Source of the DNA: Mycobacterium sp. 852013-50091_SCH5140682
Lineage (GTDB): Bacteria > Actinomycetota > Actinomycetes > Mycobacteriales > Mycobacteriaceae
Assembly (NCBI RefSeq): GCF_001665685.1
Contig: NZ_LZTB01000010.1
Location: 124,001 to 188,000 of the forward strand
Length of the DNA stretch: 64,000 bases
Direction: 5' to 3'
Shown piece after piece: positions 1 through 9,080 of this stretch; positions within the stretch are counted from its first letter, which is position 1, and every line of letters begins with the position of its first letter. The notes below the pieces were generated by a model. That model saw only the letters and a list, made by a program, of their open reading frames with translations, made no database searches and was not told the origin of the DNA. Made by a program: the position numbers and the translations under genes.

Positions 1-2
1 TG

Positions 3-257
3 ACGCGCTCACAGACCTCGCCTTTCACCAGCGCCAACGACGGCGCGCACCGCAGCGATGAGGTGCAGTTCTATCTGAACTGCGCCGGTGCGTACGCGTC
101 GGCCACCAAGCCCGGAGCCTCGGTGGCCAGCCCCGAAGGTCGGCAGGCCAAATCCGCCGCCGACGCCGAGGCGGCGAAGGCCGAGGCCGAAGCGCAGGCT
201 GCCGCGGATACGTCCGAGGAGCAGGCGATCATCGACACCAGCACGCCCAACCGGTAA
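3..257 (+). CDS. C-terminal end of an unidentified protein (5' truncated)
   Basis: The frame is open from the left edge and ends at TAA 255-257, so only about 84 C-terminal residues are visible. They include one Cys (FYLNCAGAY) and then a tail rich in Ala, Glu and Lys (repeated AEAxAxAE) that looks like a flexible or coiled linker, with an acidic end. No domain is recognisable. The stop lies 5 bp from the stop of the convergent TetR gene. Function unknown; coding is supported only by the composition and the tidy convergent ending. Confidence 0.5.
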   Translation, partial: TRSQTSPFTSANDGAHRSDEVQFYLNCAGAYASATKPGASVASPEGRQAKSAADAEAAKAEAEAQAAADTSEEQAIIDTSTPNR

Positions 258-262
258 CTCGG

Positions 263-847
263 TCAGAAACTGACTACGCGTCCGACCAGCATGTCGACGC
301 AGTAGTCGATGAACTGATCGCGCGTCACCGGCAGCCTGTCATTGAGATAGGCGGTGAACAGCGCGGTCAGGGCGCCGATCAGGCTGGTCGCCATCATGGC
401 CTGCCGAACGGGATCGGCGACCCGGGTGAGTTTCTGCTGCAGCAGATCGATGAAGCTCGGCATCCACTCGGCCCCGGAGCGCGTCAGGACGGGCTCCGAT
501 TCCGGTGCCAGCAGCAGTACGCGGCCGCGGGTGGGGTCGTCGACCATCAGGGCGACGAACCGCTCCACCGCCTCGCGCGGGGTGGTGGCACTGGTCAGGG
601 CTGTCATCGCGCCAGCACAGACGTCGTCGTAGACCGCGCGCACGAACTCGTCGCGGTCGTTGAAGCTCTCGTAGAAGTAGCGTTCGGTGAGCTCGGCCTC
701 CCGGCATACGGCCCGTACGGTCAGGGCGGGTCCTTTGGCGCCGCCCAGCAACTTCACCCCGGCGGCGATCAGTTCGTCGCGCCGCAATTCGGCGCGCTCC
801 CGCAACGGGACACCCGCCCATCGGCGCGAGCGTTGACCGGACGGCAC
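263..847 (-). CDS. TetR family transcriptional regulator
   Basis: A 194-residue protein with an N-terminal TetR helix-turn-helix: after RAELRRDELIAAGVKLL comes the recognition region VRAVCREAELTERYFYESF, a close match to the family pattern ending in YFYxxF. The rest is a helical ligand-binding domain that I cannot assign to a ligand. I chose GTG at 847 because AGGAG lies 5 bases upstream and the product begins shortly before the HTH; the frame stays open much further upstream but there lies antisense to the next gene. It diverges from the MpaB-type oxygenase gene over about 80 bp, so it is the natural candidate to regulate that gene and itself. Confidence 0.85.
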   Translation of the reverse strand: MPSGQRSRRWAGVPLRERAELRRDELIAAGVKLLGGAKGPALTVRAVCREAELTERYFYESFNDRDEFVRAVYDDVCAGAMTALTSATTPREAVERFVALMVDDPTRGRVLLLAPESEPVLTRSGAEWMPSFIDLLQQKLTRVADPVRQAMMATSLIGALTALFTAYLNDRLPVTRDQFIDYCVDMLVGRVVSF

Positions 848-918
848 ATATGCTCCTAAACTCTGGCTGACAACATGCGTAGTCAAAATCGTGTGAGACG
901 ACCGTTTCTGCTGGCAGA

Positions 919-928
919 AAGTGCACTT
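919..928. promoter_or_regulatory. 10-bp perfect palindrome before the oxygenase start
   Basis: AAGTGCACTT is self-complementary and sits directly before GTG 929, in the gap between the divergent TetR and oxygenase genes. It could be the TetR operator, although mycobacterial TetR sites are often longer, and a 10-bp palindrome can occur by chance. Confidence 0.3.
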
Positions 929-1939
929 GTGACTCAAGATACGTCTGAGACATGCCCGGTGACCAGCGCCCCGCCCGCCGTGGCGACGGGGTGCCCGATG
1001 GCCCCGGGAGGGTACGACGCGCCGCCCGTGCCGCTCGGTCCCGATTCGCTGACGTGGAAGTACTTCGGCGACTGGCGCGGCATGCTGCAAGGCCCGTGGG
1101 CCGGCTCGATGCAGAACATGCATCCGCAGCTGGGCGCGGCTGTCGGGGAGCACTCGATCTTCTTCCAGGAGCGGTGGCCGCGGCTGCTGCGCTCGCTGTA
1201 CCCGATCGGCGGGGTCGTGTTCGACGGCGACCGCGCGCCGCTCACCGGCGCCGAGGTGCGCGACTATCACGTCAACATCAAGGGGGTCGACGCGCAAGGC
1301 CGCCGCTACCACGCGCTGAACCCCGAGGTCTTCTACTGGGCGCATGCGACGTTCTTCGTCGGCACCATCATCGTGGCCGACCGGCTGGCCGGCGGTATCT
1401 CGGAGGCCGACAAGCGGCAGTTGTTCGATGAGCACAAGCAGTGGTACTCGATGTACGGCATGAGCATGCGGCCTGTCCCGGAAACCTGGGAGGATTTCCA
1501 GGCCTACTGGGATCACATGTGCCGCAACGTGTTGGAGAACAACAAGGCCGCCCGTGACGTACTGGACCTCTCCGAGCTACCCAAGCCGCCGTTCGCGGCG
1601 AAGATGCCCGACTGGCTGTGGGCGCTGCAGCGGCGCTACATCGTGCACCCGCTGTTCGTCTGGTTCACCGTCGGCCTGTACGACCCTGCCGTGCGGGATC
1701 TGATGGGCTACACCTGGACCGACCGCGACGAGCGTCGACACCGCTTGCTGGGCAAGGTGATCGGCCACGTGTTCAAGTTGGTGCCCAAGCGCTATCACCA
1801 TCATCCGCGGGCCCGCGCCGGTTGGGACCGCGCCGCAGGCCGGATCCCGGCCGACGCGCCGCTGGTGCACACCCCGGCCCGGAACCTGCCGCCGGTCGGC
1901 CACCGCGACAACGGGATGCATTACAGCCCGGCCGTGTGA
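929..1939 (+). CDS. MpaB-type oxygenase (DUF2236 family)
   Basis: A protein of about 336 residues of the oxygenase MpaB / DUF2236 family, which includes latex-clearing protein relatives and in other members binds haem through conserved His residues. Seen here are the family-typical segment WKYFGDWRGMLQGPWAGSMQNMHP near the N terminus, HALNPEVFYWAHATFF in the middle (His in a WAHATF motif) and HRLLGKVIGHVFKLVPKRYHHHPRA near the C terminus. No signal peptide is visible. The start is uncertain: GTG 929 or GTG 959, both in frame, neither with a strong ribosome site. The substrate is unknown. Its divergent TetR neighbour probably controls it. Confidence 0.8.
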   Translation: MTQDTSETCPVTSAPPAVATGCPMAPGGYDAPPVPLGPDSLTWKYFGDWRGMLQGPWAGSMQNMHPQLGAAVGEHSIFFQERWPRLLRSLYPIGGVVFDGDRAPLTGAEVRDYHVNIKGVDAQGRRYHALNPEVFYWAHATFFVGTIIVADRLAGGISEADKRQLFDEHKQWYSMYGMSMRPVPETWEDFQAYWDHMCRNVLENNKAARDVLDLSELPKPPFAAKMPDWLWALQRRYIVHPLFVWFTVGLYDPAVRDLMGYTWTDRDERRHRLLGKVIGHVFKLVPKRYHHHPRARAGWDRAAGRIPADAPLVHTPARNLPPVGHRDNGMHYSPAV

Positions 1940-1954
1940 CGGCTCCCGGCTGCG

Positions 1955-2299
1955 TCAGCGGCCGACGAGGGAGCGGTACTGCGGGCAGTAGACGTCGACC
2001 GCGCCCCAGATGAGGTTGACGGCAACGCCTTTCTGCAGACCGCTCGCGGTGAGCTGACCGAGAATGCTGCGCACCGTGCGCGCGGGTTCGATCTTGCCCG
2101 CGGCGACCTTGTCGCAGATTCCGTGACCGGCCTGCACGGCCTGTTCGGGGGATTCCATCGGAACGTTGAGCTGTTTGACGATGTCGAGGAACCTGGCGTC
2201 GTCGGCCGGGTCGGCGTGTGCCGGGGCGATTCCGATGGCCATGGCTGCGATGAGCACACCTGCGGTGGCCAGGTGCCGCGAACCCCGCCGGGACAACAT
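1955..2299 (-). CDS. DUF732-type small secreted protein
   Basis: A 114-residue exported protein. An N-terminal signal peptide (RRGSRHLATAGVLIAAMAIGIAPAHA) is followed by a helical domain FLDIVKQLNVP...GHGICDKVAAG...YCPQYRSLVGR with two Cys residues, the pattern of the mycobacterial DUF732 family. Its function is not known. ATG 2299 is preferred over an upstream in-frame Met because GGAGG lies about 8 bases ahead and the signal peptide then starts correctly. The gene is convergent with the oxygenase gene. Confidence 0.8.
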   Translation of the reverse strand: MLSRRGSRHLATAGVLIAAMAIGIAPAHADPADDARFLDIVKQLNVPMESPEQAVQAGHGICDKVAAGKIEPARTVRSILGQLTASGLQKGVAVNLIWGAVDVYCPQYRSLVGR

Positions 2300-2406
2300 A
2301 GGGCGCTCCTCCGATTTCGACTGCCGACCCCGGGACAAACCCTACGTTAGCTGCCCGCGGACGCGCGTAGCGCCTGACAGCTGGATGGGTGTGTCACAGT
2401 TGACCG

Positions 2407-3084
2407 GTGAAGTACGGGCAGGGCTGGCAACCGAAGACGGTCGATTGGACCTCGACGCGCGGCCGAATCCTGTTGGCGGCGTCCGTCTTGTTCGCTCAGC
2501 GCGGGTACTTCGGCACGTCGACGCGTGACATTGCCGAGGCCGTCCAGATCCGGCAGCCCTCGCTCTTTCACCACTTTCAGGCCAAGCACGAGATCTTCCG
2601 CGCGTTGATCGAACTCGATCTGGGGCCATCGATCGACCGGATGAACCAAAGGCTCAGCGAGCAATCGAGCTGGGCCGAGAAGCTGCACCTTGCCATCGCC
2701 TGCGATGTGCGGGAGATCCTGTTGCAGCCGTTCGACGCTCGGGGCCTGTATCAGGACGCCGTGCTCGCCCTCGACGACTTCGAGGCCGAGCGGGAGGGCA
2801 TCGCGCTGTTTCACGATCAGGTCGAGCGGGTGATCGACGGCGGTCGGCGGTCGGGTGAATTCGTCTCGTGCGAACCGAGTTTCGTGCTGCGGGCCATCAA
2901 CGGCGTGCTCTTCGAGACGTTGCGCGAACAGGGCGGTCCGTCGGGGCGGATGCGACACGAGCGTCCCCTGCAGGCTGCCGACTTCGTCCTGCGCTCCCTG
3001 CTCGTGGACCAGTCGCGGCTGGTGGGTATTCGAGAAACCACGAGCGGCAGACTCCGGGAAATGGAACTCGCCAAGGTCAACTGA
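2407..3084 (+). CDS. TetR family regulator of the adjacent importer
   Basis: 225 residues. The N-terminal HTH reads TRGRILLAASVLFAQRGYFGTSTRDIAEAVQIRQPSLFHHFQAKHEIF, a full TetR pattern including SLFHHF in the recognition helix. The ligand-binding domain is unassigned. The start is GTG 2407; no better in-frame start exists. It lies 151 bp upstream of the amino-acid ABC operon in the same direction, and that gap contains two adjacent 14-bp palindromes, so it most likely represses or activates that operon. It may be co-regulated with the operon through those sites. Confidence 0.88.
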   Translation: MKYGQGWQPKTVDWTSTRGRILLAASVLFAQRGYFGTSTRDIAEAVQIRQPSLFHHFQAKHEIFRALIELDLGPSIDRMNQRLSEQSSWAEKLHLAIACDVREILLQPFDARGLYQDAVLALDDFEAEREGIALFHDQVERVIDGGRRSGEFVSCEPSFVLRAINGVLFETLREQGGPSGRMRHERPLQAADFVLRSLLVDQSRLVGIRETTSGRLREMELAKVN

Positions 3085-3154
3085 GCCTCGGCGGGCGCGC
3101 TGCCCGCATCGGCCGGTCGTGACAACTGGGTAAAAAATCTCGCCAAACAGTTCC

Positions 3155-3186
3155 CTATCGATCGATAGCGGCCTATCGTTCGATAG
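3155..3186. promoter_or_regulatory. Paired 14-bp palindromic operators upstream of the ABC operon
   Basis: CTATCGATCGATAG (3155-3168) is a perfect palindrome. CTATCGTTCGATAG (3173-3186) is the same sequence with one base changed. Their centres are 18 bp apart, and they lie 50-80 bp before the start of the solute-binding protein. This is the layout expected for two TetR dimers on neighbouring turns; the TetR encoded just upstream is the obvious candidate. The palindromes are seen directly; the binding protein is inferred. Confidence 0.6.
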
Positions 3187-3235
3187 ATCGCAGATGTGAT
3201 CTGGCTTACGCCCCGGAACTGATCTTGGAGGAACG

Positions 3236-4078
3236 TTGAAGCGTGCGCTCATCGCCGGGCTCGCCGGCGTGGCAGTCCTGGCTGCCGCATCGTGTTCGTC
3301 GGAGTCGGCGGACCCCGCCCCGAGCGGTCCCGCGAAGGTTGCGCCGCCGGCAATCCTGCAGGCAGGCACGCTGAAGATCTGCGCGCCCAACGACGGCACG
3401 CCGCCCAACGTCTACCACGACGAGTCGGGTGCGCTGGTCGGCGCCGAGGTGGACCTCGGCAAGGCGCTGGCTTCCGAGATGGGCCTCAAGGCCGACTTCG
3501 TGCAGTCCGCGTTCGCGGCAGTCATCCCCACGCTGCAGGCCAAGCAGTGCGACGTGATCATGGCGCAGCTCTACATCAAGCCCGAGCGCGCTCAGGTGGT
3601 CGACTTCGTGCCGTACGTCTACTCAGGTACCGGGATATCGGTGGCGGAGGACAAGCAGAGCGGCATTACCGGCATGGATGACAGCCTCTGCGGCAAGAAG
3701 GTCATGGTCGCCGTCGGCACGACCGCGGAGTCGCTCGCGCAGGAGCAATCCGACAAGTGCAGTGCCGCAGGCAAACCCGCCATCGACATCAACCGCAACA
3801 ACCATGCCGACGTATCGCTGCAACAGGTGCAGAACGGTCAGGTCGACGCTTACATCGACACCGCGGAAACGCTGGGCTACTACGCGACCAAGACCGGCGC
3901 CAAGATCCAGATGGCGGGGGCGCCCTTCGGCACCATCAAGATCGGCGCCGCAACGCTCAAGGGCAACAAGGAACTTCATGACGCACTTGCCACGGCCCTG
4001 GCCGCACTGGAGAGCAAGGGCACGTACAAGAAGATCCTCGATGAGTGGGGCATGACCGATCTGAGCATCGAGAAGTAG
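3236..4078 (+). CDS. Polar amino-acid ABC transporter, substrate-binding lipoprotein
   Basis: 280 residues, SBP_bac_3 (family 3 solute-binding) fold. The N terminus is a lipoprotein signal with lipobox LAAASC, so the protein is anchored outside the membrane. The mature part starts at AGTLKICAPNDGTPPNVYHDESGALVGAEVDLGKALA, typical of polar amino-acid receptors, and contains QCDVIMAQLYIKPERAQVVDF. The start is TTG 3236 with GGAGG 5-6 bases ahead. First gene of a permease-ATPase-gamma-glutamyltransferase operon. The ligand is not readable from sequence; the neighbouring transferase suggests a gamma-glutamyl compound or glutamate-like amino acid (inference). Confidence 0.9.
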   Translation: MKRALIAGLAGVAVLAAASCSSESADPAPSGPAKVAPPAILQAGTLKICAPNDGTPPNVYHDESGALVGAEVDLGKALASEMGLKADFVQSAFAAVIPTLQAKQCDVIMAQLYIKPERAQVVDFVPYVYSGTGISVAEDKQSGITGMDDSLCGKKVMVAVGTTAESLAQEQSDKCSAAGKPAIDINRNNHADVSLQQVQNGQVDAYIDTAETLGYYATKTGAKIQMAGAPFGTIKIGAATLKGNKELHDALATALAALESKGTYKKILDEWGMTDLSIEK

Positions 4079-4092
4079 TTCGGTACGCACCC

Positions 4093-4872
4093 ATGAACTT
4101 CGATTGGCCGTTCTTCTGGAAGTCGCTCTTCACACCCAGCGAACCGTTCCTGCAGGGCCTGGTACTGACGATCGTCATCTCGATCGTCGCGATGGTCCTC
4201 GCGACCCTGTTGGGCCTGGCCCTCGCGCTCATGCGGCGCTCTCCGTACGCCGCGGTGCGGTGGTGTGCGAGCGTCTATATCTGGGTGATCCGCGGTACTC
4301 CACTGTTGGTGCAGTTGGTCATCATCTACACGGGTCTGGCCGCAGTGGGCATCTATCGGTTCCACGACGTATCGCTCGTCGGGTTCTCGGTGAAAGCGGC
4401 CGTGCAGGCCGCCATCATCGGCCTGATGATCAACGAGAGCGCCTATATTGCCGAAATCATCAGGGCCGGGCTGGATTCCGTGGCAAAGGGGCAGTTCGAG
4501 GCGGCTGCCTCACTTGGTATGACCCCGGCCAAGCTGATGCGCTGGATCATCGTGCCGCAGTCGCTGCGGGTCATGGTGCCGCCGCTGGGCAACTCGTTCA
4601 ACGGCATGATGAAGACCACCTCCGTGCTCTCGGTGATCGGTGTCAGCGAGATGTTCTTGGTCACCCAGTCGATCAGCTCGTACACGTTCCACACGTTCGA
4701 GATCTTCATCGTGGCGGCCGTCTACTACCTTGCGCTGACCACGATCTGGACGTTCATCCAGGCCTGGATCGAGAACAGGCTGTCCCGGCAGCTCGGTATC
4801 GAACAGCGCGTCCCGATCACCCAGCGGCTGCTGGGCGCCCGCCGCGCGGCGACGCTGCAACCCCACGGGTAA
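4093..4872 (+). CDS. Polar amino-acid ABC transporter, permease
   Basis: 259 residues of the HisMQ/GlnP permease family. It has several transmembrane helices (FLQGLVLTIVISIVAMVLATLLGLALAL, and others near the middle and C terminus) and the EAA loop EAAASLGMTPAKLMRWIIVPQSLRVMVPPL, which couples to the ATPase. ATG 4093 is chosen because the product then begins with a normal cytosolic segment; the frame is open further back into the receptor gene. It lies 14 bp after the receptor and 13 bp before the ATPase. A single permease gene suggests a homodimeric pore. Confidence 0.92.
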   Translation: MNFDWPFFWKSLFTPSEPFLQGLVLTIVISIVAMVLATLLGLALALMRRSPYAAVRWCASVYIWVIRGTPLLVQLVIIYTGLAAVGIYRFHDVSLVGFSVKAAVQAAIIGLMINESAYIAEIIRAGLDSVAKGQFEAAASLGMTPAKLMRWIIVPQSLRVMVPPLGNSFNGMMKTTSVLSVIGVSEMFLVTQSISSYTFHTFEIFIVAAVYYLALTTIWTFIQAWIENRLSRQLGIEQRVPITQRLLGARRAATLQPHG

Positions 4873-4885
4873 GTGAAGGAGACGC

Positions 4886-5671
4886 ATGAGATCCCACCCC
4901 GAAAACGTCCGGCCGGCAGGCGGACCCATCGTGTCGGTGCGCAACGCGTGCTGTGTCCTCGGCGGCCGTCGCGTGCTCGACGATGTGAACCTCGACGTCG
5001 ACCGTGGCCAGGTCGTCGTCCTGATCGGTCCGTCCGGCGCGGGCAAGACCACGCTGCTGCGATCGCTCAATCACCTCGAGGAGCTGCAGAGCGGTGAGGT
5101 GCTCATCGCAGGCGAGTCGATCGCGCACGGATCGGGTGGCCGCAAGATCGGGAAGACCGAGCTGGCGCGTCGCCGTCGCGAGATCGGTTTCGTGTTCCAG
5201 CATTTCAACCTGTTCCCGCACATGACGGTGCTGGAGAACGTATGGAACGCCCCGGTCCGGGTCCTCGGGCGGCCCAAGGACGACGCCCGCGAGGACGCCC
5301 TGGCGCTCCTCGCGCGGGTCGGGTTGAGGGACAAGGCCGAATCGCGCCCGAGCCAACTCTCGGGCGGTCAACAGCAGCGGGTCGCGATCGCGCGGGCGTT
5401 GGCCATGCGGCCCAAGGTGATGCTGTTCGACGAACCGACGAGTGCGCTCGACGTCGAGATGATCGGCGAGGTGCTCGAAGTGATGCGCGAACTCGCGCGC
5501 GAACAGATGACCATGGTCGTGGTGACCCACGAGATGCGCTTCGCCCGCGACGTCGCCGACCGCATCATCGTCATGGATGCGGGACGCATCATCGAGGACG
5601 CGCCGCCCGCGGAACTGTTCGCGAGTCCGAAGAACGAGCGCACCAAGGCTTTCCTGTCGACGATTCACTGA
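4886..5671 (+). CDS. Polar amino-acid ABC transporter, ATP-binding protein
   Basis: 261 residues. Walker [11 protein letters not shown]-loop region [18 protein letters not shown], signature [15 protein letters not shown], Walker [13 protein letters not shown] and switch His in [10 protein letters not shown] are all present, the GlnQ/HisP type. ATG 4886 has GAAGGAGA just ahead. It powers the import of the ligand bound by the upstream lipoprotein. The N terminus carries about 10 residues more than usual. Confidence 0.93.
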   Translation: MRSHPENVRPAGGPIVSVRNACCVLGGRRVLDDVNLDVDRGQVVVLIGPSGAGKTTLLRSLNHLEELQSGEVLIAGESIAHGSGGRKIGKTELARRRREIGFVFQHFNLFPHMTVLENVWNAPVRVLGRPKDDAREDALALLARVGLRDKAESRPSQLSGGQQQRVAIARALAMRPKVMLFDEPTSALDVEMIGEVLEVMRELAREQMTMVVVTHEMRFARDVADRIIVMDAGRIIEDAPPAELFASPKNERTKAFLSTIH

Positions 5672-5710
5672 CACGACCCATCCACCACCGATACAGGGGG
5701 TAGCCCAACC

Positions 5711-7318
5711 GTGCCCGAAACCTCCAGACCTCAATCCTTCACCGGCGCTATCGCCACACCGCACGTCCTGGCCACCGAGGCGGCGATCGACGTGTACCGC
5801 GACGGGGGTACCGCCGTCGACGCAGCGATCGCAGCGGCCGCTGTACTGACGGTGGTCTACCCGCACAACGTCGCGCTGGGCGGCGATCTGATCGCCTTGG
5901 TGCGTACCCCGGATGGTGCGGTCACCTGTGTCAATGCCTCGGGGTGGGCCGGCGCGGCTGCCGACCCGACGGCGATGCGCGCCGAACACGGTGTGCGACT
6001 GCCGGTTCGGGGTGCTGACACGATCACCGTGCCGGGTGGGGTCCTGGGTTGGGAGACGTTGCGCAGCTTCGGAAGTCGACTGTGCTGGGGCCGGCTGCTG
6101 GCCCCCGCGGAAGAGGCGGCCCGCAACGGGGTCCCCGTCGCCCGGTCGCTGGCCATGAACCTGACGGACCCCGAGAACGGGGATCTGATCGGTATGGAGG
6201 ACTTCGAACGGGTATTTCGGCCTGGCGGACGAGTGCTGGCTGTGGGCGAGAATTTCCGGCAACCCGCGCTGGCGGACACCTTCGCCGCGTTGCGTGACAG
6301 CGGTGCGGCCGAGTTGTACACCGGTGGGTTGGCCGCGCGGACAGTGCAATTCCTGCGGGAGCGCGGATCTGTGCTGGACGCGGACGACTTCGCCGAGTTC
6401 CGGCCCGAGGTGATCGACCCCTTGGCGGTGAGCTTTCGTGGGCTGACCGTGCTGTCCAGCCCGCCGAACACCCATGGCTTCCTGATGCTGCGCGCCTTAC
6501 GGGCGATCGACGAGCTGGGCCTGGATGCACCCGTCGCGGCGGACATCGGCTGCCTGATGCGAGTCTTCCATCACGGAAACCGGTTGAGGTCATCGTATCT
6601 GGCGGATCCCCGCTTGGCGCCGGTGGATTACGCGGCTCTGATCGATGGTGACCTGAGCGCCGACGCTCCGGTGCTCGATACCGCGGGCCCCGCACATTCG
6701 GTGCCGCGCGGGGACACCGTCGGGATCGCTGCGGCTGACAGCGACGGTGTCGCGGTGTCGTTGATCCAGAGCGTGTTTCACGCGTTCGGGTCCGGACTCA
6801 TCGACCCGCGGACCGGCATCCTGTTCCACGACCGTGGAACCAGCTTCTCTCTGGATGCCGGCTCCCCGAATCTGTTGGCGCCCAGGAAACGTCCGATGCA
6901 CACCTTGATGCCGGTGCTGACGACCGAAAACGGTTCGGTCCGTCACGTATTGGCGACGATGGGCGGCCAGGGGCAACCCCAGATCCTCACCCAGGTGCTG
7001 CTCCGGATGCTGGATGGAGCCACTGCCGCCGATGCGGTCGCCGCGCCGCGTGCGATCGTCGGGCCCCAGGGATGCGGCGGCACAGCCGATTCCGTCCTCG
7101 TCGAGGCGGACATCGACATCGACGCCGCCGCGAGCCTGGCCGCGTCCGGCCTGACCATCGTCGAAGCGCCTCAGCACAGTGAGGAACTCGGTCAGGCCAA
7201 CGTCATCGAGATCGATCGACGCAGGCAGTTCACCACAGCCTCCGACCCACGTGCCGACGGCGCGGCCATGGTGGTGCAGTACCCGCGGCATCGCCAGCCA
7301 TCCGACACGCCGGGGTGA
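5711..7318 (+). CDS. ggt: Gamma-glutamyltransferase family protein
   Basis: 535 residues, N-terminal nucleophile hydrolase of the gamma-glutamyltranspeptidase family, which cleaves gamma-glutamyl bonds such as those of glutathione. The self-processing Thr is visible in PRGDTVGIAA (Thr336, GDT motif), and the small-subunit motif RPMHTLMPVL...MGGQGQPQILTQVLL follows. No signal peptide is present, so the enzyme should act in the cytosol, unlike the secreted paralogues. The start is GTG 5711. It is the last gene of the ABC operon, 39 bp after the ATPase, which suggests hydrolysis of an imported gamma-glutamyl compound (inference). Confidence 0.88.
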   Translation: MPETSRPQSFTGAIATPHVLATEAAIDVYRDGGTAVDAAIAAAAVLTVVYPHNVALGGDLIALVRTPDGAVTCVNASGWAGAAADPTAMRAEHGVRLPVRGADTITVPGGVLGWETLRSFGSRLCWGRLLAPAEEAARNGVPVARSLAMNLTDPENGDLIGMEDFERVFRPGGRVLAVGENFRQPALADTFAALRDSGAAELYTGGLAARTVQFLRERGSVLDADDFAEFRPEVIDPLAVSFRGLTVLSSPPNTHGFLMLRALRAIDELGLDAPVAADIGCLMRVFHHGNRLRSSYLADPRLAPVDYAALIDGDLSADAPVLDTAGPAHSVPRGDTVGIAAADSDGVAVSLIQSVFHAFGSGLIDPRTGILFHDRGTSFSLDAGSPNLLAPRKRPMHTLMPVLTTENGSVRHVLATMGGQGQPQILTQVLLRMLDGATAADAVAAPRAIVGPQGCGGTADSVLVEADIDIDAAASLAASGLTIVEAPQHSEELGQANVIEIDRRRQFTTASDPRADGAAMVVQYPRHRQPSDTPG

Positions 7319-7336
7319 CGCGAAAGTCGGGTGTCC

Positions 7337-8935
7337 TCAGCCGACCCGAATCAGTTTCATCTCGGCGAGCCGTTGCACGAGCGTGTCGACCTGCTCGGCG
7401 AACACGTCACGCCGCGGTCGACCACCGGCGTCGTCGATGTCGATCGGGTTCTCGGCGTCGATCGCGACGAGCGCGTCGACGAGCGCGTCACGGTCCCGGG
7501 TGCCGTCGAGTAGCGGCACAAGGTGCCGGTCCACCGGCGAAAGGATCAACGGCTCATGCCACAGATTGAACGTCGACGATTCGCCGCCGCCCGTCAGTCC
7601 TGCCATGCGTCGGGCGGATTCGTCGACGCGCAACGACGCGGTCGTCGGCTCCGGTAGCACGGGGTCGAGCCGGAATCGGGCGTGCCCCTGCCCGATCAGC
7701 ACACCCATCAGATTGTCGACGGTGTCGGCGATGGTGGCACTGGGAGTGAAGCCCGCAGCGATCAGCCGGGCTGTGACGGTGTCGATCAGCTCCTGCCGGG
7801 ACAGCGTCCACGGCCACCGGTCGTTGAGGGCCTCGAGCGCCGCCTTGATGCCCGGGTCGTTGGTGAACAGGGTCGCCCCATCCGCCTCGACATACTCCTG
7901 GCGCGACTGGTCCATCCTGGTCTCGTCGTCGGCTGGGGGAGTCCACGCCGCGAAGTGCATCCCCTGGTAGCGGCGCGGGTCTGGTTGATAGGCGATCTGC
8001 CGGGCCCGCTCGGCGTGGACGAACAGCGACTCTCGGAACGACCGGTTGATCGCGAAATCGATGTACTGCTCGACGAGTACCTGGACACCCGCGCACTTCT
8101 CGGCGAGGAACTCGGCCACTTTGGGCCCGTGGTTCGCAGGCACCATGGTCTCCGGGCGGGCCTCCCCGAGATAGACCAGTCCCTTCTCGGCGGCGCGGCC
8201 CACCATCTCGTAGAAGTAGCAGGGTGCGTTGAACGATTCGAGTTCGTCGTGCAGAAGGAAGAAATCCCCGAAAGCCTCGTCGCGCGAACGGAATTCGGCG
8301 AGCACCCGGGCCAGCACACCGTCGGCCGGTGCGACCTCCTCCAGAAAGCCGACCATGTCGCGGGCGTCGGCGACCCGTTGTTCGGGCGTGCCGCTGGCGC
8401 CACCGGCGAGCAGCATCGCGTCGCGCATCACCTCTTTGGACTTCCAGCCCGGATAGGTGTTGTAGCTGAGATACGCCACCCCCTGCGGCGCCAGGAGCCG
8501 GCGAAACGCCGCGAGGATCGCGTCCTGCACGTTGTCCGGCACCCAGCTGTAGACGCCGTGGCAGATGATGAAGTCGAACTGCCCGAGAGTCGCGAGATCC
8601 GTCGTGGCGATATCACCCACCGTCAGTTCCACGTTGCCCAGTCCCAGGGCGGCCACGTACGCCCGTCCCTGCTCGATCTGGACCGGCGACAGATCGATGC
8701 CCACCACACGGGCCGCGGGATGCGCGGCGGCGAACGGGATGATGTTCCCGGCCGCGGCGCAGCCGATCTCCAGGACCCGAGCCGTCGCGACGTCGGCGGT
8801 CTCCAACCCGAACAGGTGCGCGATCGCCGCCAACAGGCCTGGTGCGGACTGGGGGATCGCATACGACTTGTAGGGCGTCGCGTCGTAATCCGCGCGCAGC
8901 GCGTCGGTGGCTGCGTGAAGGTCTGGTGCAGTCAA
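7337..8935 (-). CDS. SAM-dependent methyltransferase with methyltransferase regulatory domain
   Basis: 532 residues. The N-terminal third is a class I methyltransferase: ARVLEIGCAAAGNIIPFA (motif I), VVGIDLSPVQIEQGR (motif II) and FDFIICHGVYSWVP (motif IV region). The middle resembles the methyltransferase regulatory domain (PF10119 type) seen in bacterial proteins that combine both parts; the C-terminal portion is a winged-helix-like region without clear assignment. TTG 8935 is chosen, with GAGGAAG 5 bases ahead. The substrate is unknown. It is convergent with the ggt operon, 18 bp between stops. Confidence 0.85.
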   Translation of the reverse strand: MTAPDLHAATDALRADYDATPYKSYAIPQSAPGLLAAIAHLFGLETADVATARVLEIGCAAAGNIIPFAAAHPAARVVGIDLSPVQIEQGRAYVAALGLGNVELTVGDIATTDLATLGQFDFIICHGVYSWVPDNVQDAILAAFRRLLAPQGVAYLSYNTYPGWKSKEVMRDAMLLAGGASGTPEQRVADARDMVGFLEEVAPADGVLARVLAEFRSRDEAFGDFFLLHDELESFNAPCYFYEMVGRAAEKGLVYLGEARPETMVPANHGPKVAEFLAEKCAGVQVLVEQYIDFAINRSFRESLFVHAERARQIAYQPDPRRYQGMHFAAWTPPADDETRMDQSRQEYVEADGATLFTNDPGIKAALEALNDRWPWTLSRQELIDTVTARLIAAGFTPSATIADTVDNLMGVLIGQGHARFRLDPVLPEPTTASLRVDESARRMAGLTGGGESSTFNLWHEPLILSPVDRHLVPLLDGTRDRDALVDALVAIDAENPIDIDDAGGRPRRDVFAEQVDTLVQRLAEMKLIRVG

Positions 8936-9080
8936 CGGCGCTTCCTCTGGTCGGGCCTGATCCGCACCATTCGAACACGCCGATGCCGACGCCGATACGC
9001 GGGCAGCAGGCGGAAAGCTGGGCTTTGCCGGCTGTTCAGACGGGGTTAACGCGGCGTCGACCGGCCGGGCAAAAGATGAG

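Noticed and set aside
3173..3186. The two palindromes read as a terminator hairpin of the TetR gene
   Set aside because: Each is AT-containing with no loop and no T tract, and they lie in a promoter gap; an operator reading is simpler.
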